Origin: Massilia endophytica
GTDB lineage: Bacteria; Pseudomonadota; Gammaproteobacteria; Burkholderiales; Burkholderiaceae_D
Length of the DNA: 64,000 nucleotides
Assembly: GCF_021165955.1 (NCBI RefSeq)
Contig: NZ_CP088952.1
Span: 2,232,001-2,296,000, forward strand
Reading direction: 5' to 3'
This document shows positions 7,695 through 16,400 of this stretch, piece after piece. Every line of letters begins with the position of its first letter. Position 1 is the stretch's first letter. The position numbers and the translations under genes were made by a program. Under the pieces are notes generated by a model. It saw nothing but the letters and a program-made list of their open reading frames with translations. It ran no database searches and was not told where the DNA came from.

Positions 7695-9659
7695 ATGAAA
7701 CAAGTTGCAGCGCGCGTGGCGCGGCTCACCCAGTGGGCCGGCCCTTACGCCACCCTGGTCCAGATGCTGTTCGCGGGCCTGGCCGTGCTTTCCCTCTCGC
7801 GCATCTGCCTCATCGCCTGGCAGTGGCAGCGCGTCAGCGCCACGGGGCTGCTGGGCGAGATGCTGGTACAGGGTGTTCGCGCAGACCTGATCCTGATCGG
7901 CTACCTGCTGGTGCCGCCATTGATGCTGGCGCCCCTGCTCGCCCACCGTTACGCAGCGCGCCTGTGGAAGCCGATTACCGTGGCCTGGGCAGGCCTGGCG
8001 CTGCTTTTCATCATTTTCATGGAACTGTCTTCGCCGCAGTTCATCATGCAGTTCGACCTGCGGCCGAACCGCCTGTTCATCGAATATCTCTCCTATCCGA
8101 AAGAAGTCGCGGCTACGCTCTGGAACGGCTTCCGTGTGGCACTGGTGCTGGGCGTGCTGGGCACCATCGTGCTCGGCGCGACCGTGTTCCGCCTGCTGAA
8201 CGCGGCGTCGGCCAATGCGGCCATGTGGCGCTCCCGGGCCGTGCTTCTGAGCTGGCCGCTGCTCGTGATCCTGGTGGCGGTGCAGATCCGCTCCACCACG
8301 GACCACCGCCCCGCCAACCCGGCCACCTTCGCCCTGAGCGGCGACGCCATGGTCAATTCCCTCATCATCAATTCGCCGTGGTCGGTGCTGGACGCCATCA
8401 ACTCCATGCGCAAGGAAGCCAATTCCTCCGAGATCTATGGCGAATTCCCGCGCGAGAAAGTGTTCAGCACCGTGAAAGCAGCGCCGTGGCTGCGCGACTA
8501 CCAGTTCAACGATTCCGAGCTGCCCACGCTGCATGCGCAGCAGGCCGCCGTCTCGCGCGAGCGGCCGCTCAACCTGGTCATTGTGCTCGAAGAGAGCCTG
8601 GGCGCCACCTTCGTGAAGTCCCTGGGCGGCCTGCCCGTGACGCCGGAACTGGAGAAGCTGAAAGAGGAAGGCTGGTGGTTCGAGCAGCTGTACGCCACGG
8701 GCACGCGCTCGGTGCGCGGTATCGAAGCCGTGGTGGCGGGCTATGCGCCCACGCCCGCGCGCAGCGTGGTGAAGCTCTCGCTGGCCCAGCACAACTTCTA
8801 TACGCTCGCACTCGGCCTGGGCAAGCAGGGCTACCACACGGAGTTCGTGTACGGCGGCGAGGCGCACTTCGACAATATGCGCGGCTTCTTTACAGGGAAC
8901 GGCTTCCAGAACGTGGTGGACCGGCGCGACATGTCGCCGCGCTTCGAAGGCAGCTGGGGCGCGTCTGACGAGGACCTGTTCGACAAGTCGCTGGAACGCC
9001 TGAAGTTCCTGCACGCGCAGAAGAAGCCCTTCTTCAGCCTGATCTTCAGCTCTTCCAACCACGAGCCCTTCGAATTCCCGGACGGGAAAATCGCCCTGCA
9101 CGACCCGAACAAGCAGACCGTGAACAATGCCGTGAAGTACGCGGACTTCGCCCTGGGCCGCTTCATCGCCGAGGCGAAGAAGCAGGACTACTGGAAGGAC
9201 ACGGTCTTCCTGATCGTGGCCGACCACGATAACCGCGTGTACGGCAACAGCCTGGTGCCGGTCAAAAAGTTCCACATTCCCGGCCTGATCCTGGGCGCGG
9301 ACATCACGCCCAAGCGCATTACGACGCTGGCCAGCCAGATCGACCTGGCGCCGACCCTGCTGTCGCTGATCGGCGTGTCAAGCACCCATCCCATGATTGG
9401 CCGCGACCTGGTGAAGGACGGCAGTTCGCCGGGCCGCGCCCTCCTCCAGTTCGACAACTACTTCACCTGGCTGGAAGACGGCACGGCGACCATCCTGCGC
9501 CCGAGCCAGCCGCCCATCCTCGGCAACTACAATGCCGCCAGCGGCGAGCTGCAGCTGACCGACCGCACGCCGAGCCAGGCCCAGGTCGATCAGGCCATGG
9601 CCCATGTCATCCTGCCTTCCCTGCTCTACCGCGAGCAGCGCTATCGCCTGAGCAAGTAA
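7695..9659 (+). CDS. LTA synthase/sulfatase-family phosphotransferase
   Basis: The 654-residue protein has five N-terminal membrane helices (to about residue 200) and a periplasmic alkaline-phosphatase/sulfatase domain from about 270. Motifs are 'LVIVLEESLG' (metal Glu), 'YATGTRSVRG' (probable catalytic Thr, as in LtaS/OpgB-type enzymes), 'IFSSSNHEPF' and 'LIVADHDNRVYG' (metal Asp/His). The family transfers glycerol-phosphate or similar groups from lipids onto glycans or lipids; in Gram-negatives OpgB modifies periplasmic glucans. The donor and acceptor here are unknown. The start is the ATG at 7695 after GGGCGG. It is the last gene of the four-gene operon. Confidence 0.85.
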   Translation: MKQVAARVARLTQWAGPYATLVQMLFAGLAVLSLSRICLIAWQWQRVSATGLLGEMLVQGVRADLILIGYLLVPPLMLAPLLAHRYAARLWKPITVAWAGLALLFIIFMELSSPQFIMQFDLRPNRLFIEYLSYPKEVAATLWNGFRVALVLGVLGTIVLGATVFRLLNAASANAAMWRSRAVLLSWPLLVILVAVQIRSTTDHRPANPATFALSGDAMVNSLIINSPWSVLDAINSMRKEANSSEIYGEFPREKVFSTVKAAPWLRDYQFNDSELPTLHAQQAAVSRERPLNLVIVLEESLGATFVKSLGGLPVTPELEKLKEEGWWFEQLYATGTRSVRGIEAVVAGYAPTPARSVVKLSLAQHNFYTLALGLGKQGYHTEFVYGGEAHFDNMRGFFTGNGFQNVVDRRDMSPRFEGSWGASDEDLFDKSLERLKFLHAQKKPFFSLIFSSSNHEPFEFPDGKIALHDPNKQTVNNAVKYADFALGRFIAEAKKQDYWKDTVFLIVADHDNRVYGNSLVPVKKFHIPGLILGADITPKRITTLASQIDLAPTLLSLIGVSSTHPMIGRDLVKDGSSPGRALLQFDNYFTWLEDGTATILRPSQPPILGNYNAASGELQLTDRTPSQAQVDQAMAHVILPSLLYREQRYRLSK

Positions 9660-9702
9660 GCCCGTACCATCAGGAAAGTGTTGTTTTAAAACCAGCCTTG
9701 AG

Positions 9703-9737
9703 ATCCCTCAAAGGTGCGCCATGCACCCTTGAGGGAT
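9703..9737. repeat. Strong inverted repeat between LTA-synthase-like and peptide genes
   Basis: Two 15-base arms (ATCCCTCAAAGGTGC at 9703-9717 and its complement at 9723-9737, one mismatch) flank the loop GCCAT. It lies 43 bases after the stop of the phosphotransferase gene. No run of T follows, so it is an atypical terminator, an mRNA 3' stabiliser, or a regulatory hairpin in front of the small gene at 9811. Confidence 0.7.
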
Positions 9738-9810
9738 TTGATCTGCGTCCAAGCCGGCAATTGGCATAACGTCCAGACTGAGCGCTCTCATCCACAGAAA
9801 GGAGGGCATC

Positions 9811-10140
9811 ATGGAAATCCAGGACGATACCGAGGCGCTGCGCCAGCTGTTCATGCAGATGGAACCGGAGATTGGCGACGTCGAATCCGTGCACAAGGCG
9901 GAGCTGGACCCGGAAGCAGCGCTGACGCTGATGGCCAACCCCAAGGCCGCGCTGAAGGCGATGAACATTCCGGTGAGCGCCGAATCGCATGTGCAGATTA
10001 CGATGAAGAACCGGGCCGACCGCGAGGTGGACGATGCGCTCACCGCAGCCCGCACCGCCCGCCTGCGCAGGATCATTGTGATCGTGATCCACTACCGCAA
10101 CTGCGATTCGGACATCATCATCATCGCAACGCGGTCGTAG
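9811..10140 (+). CDS. Small protein resembling an NHLP-type precursor peptide
   Basis: The 109-residue protein has a very strong ribosome site (AAAGGAGGGC, 4 bases before the ATG). Its acidic N-terminal two-thirds includes 'DPEAALTLMANPKAALKAMN' followed by 'IPVSAESHVQI', a pattern like the nitrile-hydratase-like leader (NHLP) of some RiPP precursors, where L..NP..AL...I.VP...V is typical. The C-terminus is very different: a basic turn, then two stretches of Ile/Val (IIVIVIHYRN and DIIIIATRS) around a single Cys. No maturation enzyme, protease or exporter is next to it. It could equally be a small soluble protein of unknown role. The downstream gene is convergent, 3 bases away. Confidence 0.6.
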   Translation: MEIQDDTEALRQLFMQMEPEIGDVESVHKAELDPEAALTLMANPKAALKAMNIPVSAESHVQITMKNRADREVDDALTAARTARLRRIIVIVIHYRNCDSDIIIIATRS

Positions 10141-10143
10141 AAT

Positions 10144-13100
10144 TTACGCCGCAACGGATTCGGCGCGGCGCACCAGCCAGTGGTAGCGGAAGGCTTCGGC
10201 GATGCTGGCCCGCAGGCGTTCGTCGTCCCAGGGCTTGGCATGGAAGCGGAACACCGCGCCGCTGTTGGTGGCGTCGATGATCGAATCCACCCCCGTGTAC
10301 CCCGACAGCATGATACGGATCGTGTCGGGGTACAGGGACTTCACCTTCGACAGGAACTCGCTGCCGCTCATGCCGGGCATGCGCTGGTCCGACAGCACCA
10401 CCTGCACATCGTGCAGTGCCAGCTGGGCCAGGCCCTCTTCGCCCGAACTGGCGCGCAGGATATGATAGCCGTCGCGCCGCAGCAGGCGCACCAGGGCCGC
10501 CGTCACGTTCTCCTCGTCGTCCACGATCAGCAGGGTCTGGCGCGGCTTCTCGCTCAGCTCCTGATGCGCAATCCGCCGGTCCTCCGCCATCAGCAGCTCG
10601 AGCTCCGGCGCGGGCAGCGCCCTGCTGTAGTAATAGCCCTGGATGCTGTCGCAGCGGTGGCGGCGCAGGTAGGCCAGCTGGTGCTCCGTTTCCACGCCTT
10701 CCGCCACCACCCGCAGCTGCAGGCTGTGCGCGAGCGCGATGATGGAGCGGGCGATGGCCGCCTCCTGCGGGTCCGTCGTGATATTGCGCACGAAGGACTT
10801 GTCGATCTTCAGCGCGTCGATGGGCAGGCGCTTGAGGTAGGAAAGGCTGGAATGCCCGGTGCCGAAATCGTCCAGCGACAGGGTCACGCCCAGCCGTTTC
10901 AGGCCGTGCAGGGTGTTGAGCGCCGCGTCCACATCCACCATGATCACGCTCTCGGTGAGCTCGATATCGAGGGCACCGCCCGGCAGGCCGCTGCGTTCGA
11001 GCACGGCAGCGACGCTGTCGATCAGGTCCGGCTGGTGGAACTGGTTCACCGACAGGTTGACGCTCACGCGCAAATGCTCATGGCCCGCCTCGTGCCAGCG
11101 GCGCGCCTGCATGCAGGCTTCTTCCATTACCCAGGCGCCGATCTCCAGGATCACGCCCGTTTCCTCGGCGATGCGGATGAAGCGGTCCGGCGGCACCATG
11201 CCCAGCTGCGGATGCTGCCAGCGCAGCAGCGCCTCCACGCCAGCCAGGCGCCCGGTGCGCATTTCCACCTGCGGCTGGTAGTGCAGCCGCAGCTCGCCGT
11301 GCGCCAGCGCGCAACGCAAGTCGTTTTCGATGCGCAGGCGGTCGATGGCGCGTTCGTTCATTGCGGCGGTATAGAACTGGAAGCTGTTGCGCCCGAAGGT
11401 CTTGGCGCGCCGCATGGCGATTTCGGCGTTCAGCATGAGGCAGTCGGCCGTTTCGCCGTCGGAGGGGTAGACCGCAATACCGGCGGTGCAGCCGAAGGTG
11501 TATTCCTGGCCCTCGATGGTCAGCGGCGCGGCCAGCGCCTCGCGCATGCGCTGCACGGCGGTGGTGACGGTGTGCTCGTCGCTCACTTCGGAGAGCATCA
11601 CCACGTACTCGTCGCCCGCCACGCGCGCGGCGATGTCACCGGTGCGCAGCGCAGACTGGAGACGGCGCGCCATCATCTGCAGCACCGCGTCGCCCGCCTG
11701 GTGGCCCAGCGCATCGTTCACCACCTTGAAGCGGTCCAGGTTGATGCAGATGACCCAGACGTGGCCGCCGATGCCGCTGGCCTTGTCGATCGCCTTCACG
11801 CCCTGCTCGCGCAGGAGCTGGCGGTTGGCCAGGCCCGTGAGCGCGTCGTAGTTCGAGCGGTATTCGCGTTCGGCTTCCTCGGCGCGCTTGCGTTCGGAGA
11901 TGTCGGCCAGCGCGCCGGTGATGCGCAGCGCCTTGCCTCCCGCATCCCGGCTGACCACCGTGCCGCGCGAGAAGACCCATCTCCAGCTGCCGTCCTTGCA
12001 GCGCATGCGAAGCTCGCTGGCAAAGTTCTCGGCTTCTCCCGAGAAGTGTGCCTCCAGGGCCGCCGTCACCGCCGCGTGCTCGTCGGGGTGCACGAGCCCG
12101 ATCCAGGTTTCGATCCTGTTGCCCAGCTCCCGGATGCCATAGCCCAGTATCTGCTCCAGGCGGGAGGAGAAATACAGCTCGCCGGTGACGATATCCCAAT
12201 CCCACAGCACTTCGCTAGCGCCCTCCAGCGCATAGCGCCAGCGCTGTTCGCTCTGTTCCAGGGCAATGCGCGCCTGTTTGCGCTGCTGCATGCCGGCGAA
12301 GACCACGTAGCCTATCAGGATGATGGCAAGCGACATGGCTGCGCCGCCGAAGTGCAGCATATTGCGCTGCCGGTAGTAGGCCGCCACCAGCGACTCCTTG
12401 GAGCGGCCGACGGACACCACCAGCGGATAGGCGGGCAGCTGGCGCCAGCTATACAGGCGCTCGATGCCGTCGACCTGCGACACGCGGAACACCGAGGTCA
12501 CGCTGTTCGCCTCGCTCGGAGGGGGAACCTGAGGCAGGTTGCGCAGCACCTGGTTAAGGCCCCCGTGCGGGGTGGGCGAACGCGCGAGCAACTGCCCGCT
12601 GGGGCGCATCAGCGTCACAGTGCCCGCCGGGCCCAGGTCGATCATCCTGGAGAAGCGCACGAAATACTCCGGGTCCACGGAAAGGACCATCACTCCGCCG
12701 AACCTGCCCTGGCCGTCGAACACGGGCCGCGTGAACTGCACCGACCAGCGCTTCGACACCCGCCCCAGCACGGGCGCGCTCACAAAGAGGTTGTCGCCCC
12801 CGTCCAGGTGGGCGCGGAAGTGCTCGCGGTCGCTCAGGTCGATGGGCGCCGCCTTCGGATCGTTGCTGGAATAGACGAGCCTCCCGCCGGCATCCAGCAC
12901 GGATACCTGGAAGGCGACGCGGCGAGCGAGATTGGACTGGCGCTTGCGCACCTTGTCCGGAAAACTGGCGGGATTGGCCTCCCAGTGGTCGCGCAGGTCG
13001 AGCAGGGTCAGGTCCAGCGCCCTCACCGTGGAATTGGCTTCTTCGGAGAACACCCGCACGAGGTTCTCGGCATCCTTCTGGGCTTCCGCCAGCGTGCGCT

Positions 13101-13242
13101 CGTAGGCATAGCGCGCGGCCATCCCGAGCACCAACCACAGGAAGGTCAGGGTACATCCGACCAGGATCGCCAGCTTCCACTGTGTAGACAGCGTCAGCGG
13201 CGCCTCTCCGTCGGGCGGGCGTTTTTGTTCTGAGTTCTGCAA
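10144..13242 (-). CDS. CACHE-PAS-GGDEF-EAL-REC cyclic-di-GMP signalling protein
   Basis: The 1032-residue protein has TM1 (23-45), a periplasmic dCACHE-like sensor (about 50-290), TM2 (298-318), PAS (about 330-450), GGDEF (about 465-630), EAL (about 640-890) and a C-terminal receiver domain (903-1030) with 'IVDDEEN' and phosphoacceptor Asp952 in 'LSDQRMPG'. The GGDEF motif is AGDEY (542-546), so cyclase activity is uncertain. The EAL motif (670-672), 'DDFGTGHSS' and 'KIDKSF' are intact, suggesting an active phosphodiesterase. A receiver after the EAL domain is unusual; it is normally N-terminal. The longest frame begins at TTG (13242) with GGGGA upstream, and this start keeps TM1 intact. Confidence 0.88.
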   Translation of the reverse strand: MQNSEQKRPPDGEAPLTLSTQWKLAILVGCTLTFLWLVLGMAARYAYERTLAEAQKDAENLVRVFSEEANSTVRALDLTLLDLRDHWEANPASFPDKVRKRQSNLARRVAFQVSVLDAGGRLVYSSNDPKAAPIDLSDREHFRAHLDGGDNLFVSAPVLGRVSKRWSVQFTRPVFDGQGRFGGVMVLSVDPEYFVRFSRMIDLGPAGTVTLMRPSGQLLARSPTPHGGLNQVLRNLPQVPPPSEANSVTSVFRVSQVDGIERLYSWRQLPAYPLVVSVGRSKESLVAAYYRQRNMLHFGGAAMSLAIILIGYVVFAGMQQRKQARIALEQSEQRWRYALEGASEVLWDWDIVTGELYFSSRLEQILGYGIRELGNRIETWIGLVHPDEHAAVTAALEAHFSGEAENFASELRMRCKDGSWRWVFSRGTVVSRDAGGKALRITGALADISERKRAEEAEREYRSNYDALTGLANRQLLREQGVKAIDKASGIGGHVWVICINLDRFKVVNDALGHQAGDAVLQMMARRLQSALRTGDIAARVAGDEYVVMLSEVSDEHTVTTAVQRMREALAAPLTIEGQEYTFGCTAGIAVYPSDGETADCLMLNAEIAMRRAKTFGRNSFQFYTAAMNERAIDRLRIENDLRCALAHGELRLHYQPQVEMRTGRLAGVEALLRWQHPQLGMVPPDRFIRIAEETGVILEIGAWVMEEACMQARRWHEAGHEHLRVSVNLSVNQFHQPDLIDSVAAVLERSGLPGGALDIELTESVIMVDVDAALNTLHGLKRLGVTLSLDDFGTGHSSLSYLKRLPIDALKIDKSFVRNITTDPQEAAIARSIIALAHSLQLRVVAEGVETEHQLAYLRRHRCDSIQGYYYSRALPAPELELLMAEDRRIAHQELSEKPRQTLLIVDDEENVTAALVRLLRRDGYHILRASSGEEGLAQLALHDVQVVLSDQRMPGMSGSEFLSKVKSLYPDTIRIMLSGYTGVDSIIDATNSGAVFRFHAKPWDDERLRASIAEAFRYHWLVRRAESVAA

Positions 13243-13402
13243 GATATTCCCCGTCGTTCAATAGCAGCTGCAGCGTATTCGGGGCTTCGGGGGCGGGGAA
13301 GCGTAGGTGGGAGGATCTTTCGGTGCGCTCTTTCGCACACGGTTTCATATTGCCACATGGAAATTAAAAATGCAATCAAAATCCTGCTTTGGTGTTGCGG
13401 GA

Positions 13403-16400
13403 TCAACGCTCCGCGAAGGAGCTGTCCAGCAGATCCGAGAAGCGCTGGGCGGGCACGGCCTTGCTGTAATAGAAACCCTGGGCGCAGTGGCAGCCGTGGG
13501 CCAGAAGGAAGCTCACCTGCTCGCCCGTTTCCACGCCCTCGGCCATCACGCCCAGCTCCAGGCTGTCGGCCATGGCGATGATGGCGGTGATAAGGGCCCG
13601 GTGGTTGCGGTCCGTACCGATGTCGCGCACGAAGGACTGGTCGATCTTCAGGGCATGCACGGGGAAGCGCTGCAGGTAGGCCAGGCTCGAATAGCCGGTG
13701 CCGAAGTCATCCACCGAAAGCTTCACGCCCATGTCGCGCAGCCTGCTCAGGGTAGCCAGCGTGGCCTCGCTGTTGCGCAGGAAGAGGCCTTCCGTGATCT
13801 CCAGCTCCAGGGCGTCCGCGGGCAGCCCGGCCTCGTCGAGGATCTGGCCCACCATGGTGCAGAAGCCCGCCGCTTCCAGCTGGCGCGGCGAAAGGTTGAC
13901 GGCAACCTTCAGGTTCGCGTGGCCCGCATCGCGCCAGCTCTGCAGCTGGCGGCAGGCCTGGCGCAGCGCCCACTCCCCTATCGGCACGATCAGGCCCGAT
14001 TCTTCCGCATTGGCGATGAAGCTGCCGCAGGAGATGGGCGCATGGCCTGCGCGCCGCCAGCGCAGCAGGGCTTCCGCGGCAAATATCCGGCCGCTTTCCA
14101 TCTGCACCTGCGGCTGGTAGTGCAGGATGAATTCGTCGTGCAGCAAGGCCTGGCGCAGGCGCCTGCCCACCTCCAGCCGCTGCTGCGCAACGAGATTGAG
14201 CCCCTCGGTGAAGAACTGGAAGTTGCCGCGCCCCTTCTCCTTGGCGTGGTACATGGCGGTATCGGCGGTGCGCATCAGCGTTTCCACGTCGGTGGCGTCG
14301 TCCGGGTACAGGCTGATGCCGATGCTGCATCCCGCATGCAGTTCATGGCCATCGATGTGATAAGGCTGGATAAGGGCGTCCAGGACGCTCTTCGCCACCC
14401 CGGCCACGTCGTCTTCCTCCGTCAGCGCGGGCAGGCAGATAACGAACTCGTCGCCGCCCAGCCGCGCCACGCTGTCGCCCTCGCGCACGCAGTTCTGCAG
14501 CCGCTCGGCCGCCATGCGCAGGATCGCATCGCCGAACTGGTGGCCCAGGGAGTCGTTGATGTACTTGAAGTGGTCCAGGTCCACGAAGAGGATCGCCACG
14601 CGGTACTGGTTGCGGTGGGCGTAGGAGATGGCCTGCTCCAGGCGGTCCTGCAGCAGGGTGCGGTTGGGAAGGCCCGTCAAGGCGTCGTGGTTGGCCATGT
14701 GGCGCATCTGGTCCTCCGCCCTCTTCCGCTCGCTCAGGTCCACGGCGAAACTCACGCCCTGCTCGCTCGCGCCGTCGAACATGGCGGCCGCCGTGAGCAC
14801 GGGCACGCGGCTGCCGTCCTTGCGCAGGTATTCCTTCTCGTAGGGGCGGCAGGTGCCGCTGCGCCGCAGCTCGGCCACGGCCCGCTCGTCGGCGGGCTTC
14901 CATTCGGGCGGCGTCATGCCGGTGCAGCTCACCTTGCCCGCATCCAGGTCGGCGCGGCTGTAGCCGATGATGTCGAGCGCCGCGTCGTTCGCGCCCGTGA
15001 TGCGGCCGTTCAGGTCGTAGAACATGATGCCCACGATGTTCGATTCGAACAGCCTGCGGATGCGCGACTCCCGCTCCTGCAACTCCGAATACAGCCTGGC
15101 GTTTTCCAGCGAAATGGCGGCGCGGGACGAGAGCAGCTGCAGCACCGACACGCGTTCAGGCGCGAAGGCATGCGTCACCAGGCCGCTTTCCAGGTAGAGC
15201 ATGCCGATCAATACATCTTCCCGCAGCACGGGCAGGCAGAGCACGGACTTGGGCTGGCGGTTGGCGAAATAGGGGTCGCGCGAGAAGGCGTTGGGCTGTG
15301 CCGCATCGGGCAGCAGCACCTGCACGCGGCGGCGCCTGACGTAATTGAGAACGGAGGCAGGCAGAAGGCCCGGCGGCAAGGCCCGTTCCATGTGCACGTT
15401 CACCTGCACCGTGCTGCGGTCCAGCGTGGCATCCGCGGCCAGCCTGAGTTTGTCGCCGCGCACCAGCACCAGGTAGCCGGTCTGCGCACCCGCGTTCTCG
15501 AGCACGATATGCATCAGCGTGTCGACCAGCTCCGTCAGAACCAGCTGGCCTGAGATGGCCTGCGCGGCCTTGCCTATCGATAGCAGGTCCAGGCGTGTGG
15601 CATCGCGTTCCACGCCCGCTGGCGCCACCGCGGCCTGTGCCAGCAGATGGGGATGGGCGGCATCGATCTGCGCTGTCTTGCCGTCCGCTCCCCAGCGGGC
15701 GTAGGCGGCGCGCGCCTCGCGCAGATAGGTGTCCGCAATGAGCTCGAAACCGCGCCCGCGGTAGAAGCCGGACGCCAGTTCGAGCGCGATGGCGGCGTTC
15801 TGGATAAAGCCGTTCTCCGAGGCCGAGCGGATCGCCAGTTCGTACAGTCCCGCCGCCTCGTCGTGGCGGCCTTCGATGCGCGCGGTCTCGGCCTCCAGCA
15901 GGGCGAGGCGGTCGCCGAAGTTCGCTGGGCAGGCATCCGCCCACAGCTGGTGGCGGCTGCGCTCCTGCGCGAGCACCTCGGCATATTCCCTTCGCTCGGC
16001 CTCCGCCGCCTGCGGATAGAGGGCGGCGGCCGCCAGGCCCAGGAAAAAGTGATGCGGCGCGTCGAACAGAATCAGGCTGCCCGAACTGTGCTCGTAGTGC
16101 GCCGCCTGGCGGCCAGCTGCCATCGCCCCTGCGTAGTCGCCGTAGATGAAGGACGCCATCTGCTTGATGATGAAGGAGCTTTGCAGGCCGAAGCCGAAGC
16201 TGGCCTTTTCGAGGGCCGCAATGCAGGCCGCCTCCTTGAAGTCCGCGTCGTCCATGCTGCCCGGCGAACTGGTGAGCCCTTTCAGGCTGGCCACGAGCTG
16301 CTGTTCGAAACGGATGGTCTGGAACACCGTGTCGTTGTGGCTGTCCCTGGCGAACTCGCACTCGCGCGCCGCCCTGGCGCCGACTTCGTCCAGCGGCACG

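Noticed and set aside
10180..13233. 1017-codon open frame on the plus strand
   Set aside because: Antisense to the GGDEF-EAL-REC gene; a by-product of high GC with few stop codons.
13323..13338. GTGCG-ctcttt-CGCAC palindrome
   Set aside because: Arms are short and the site has no clear promoter nearby; kept only as a comparison for the bkd palindrome.
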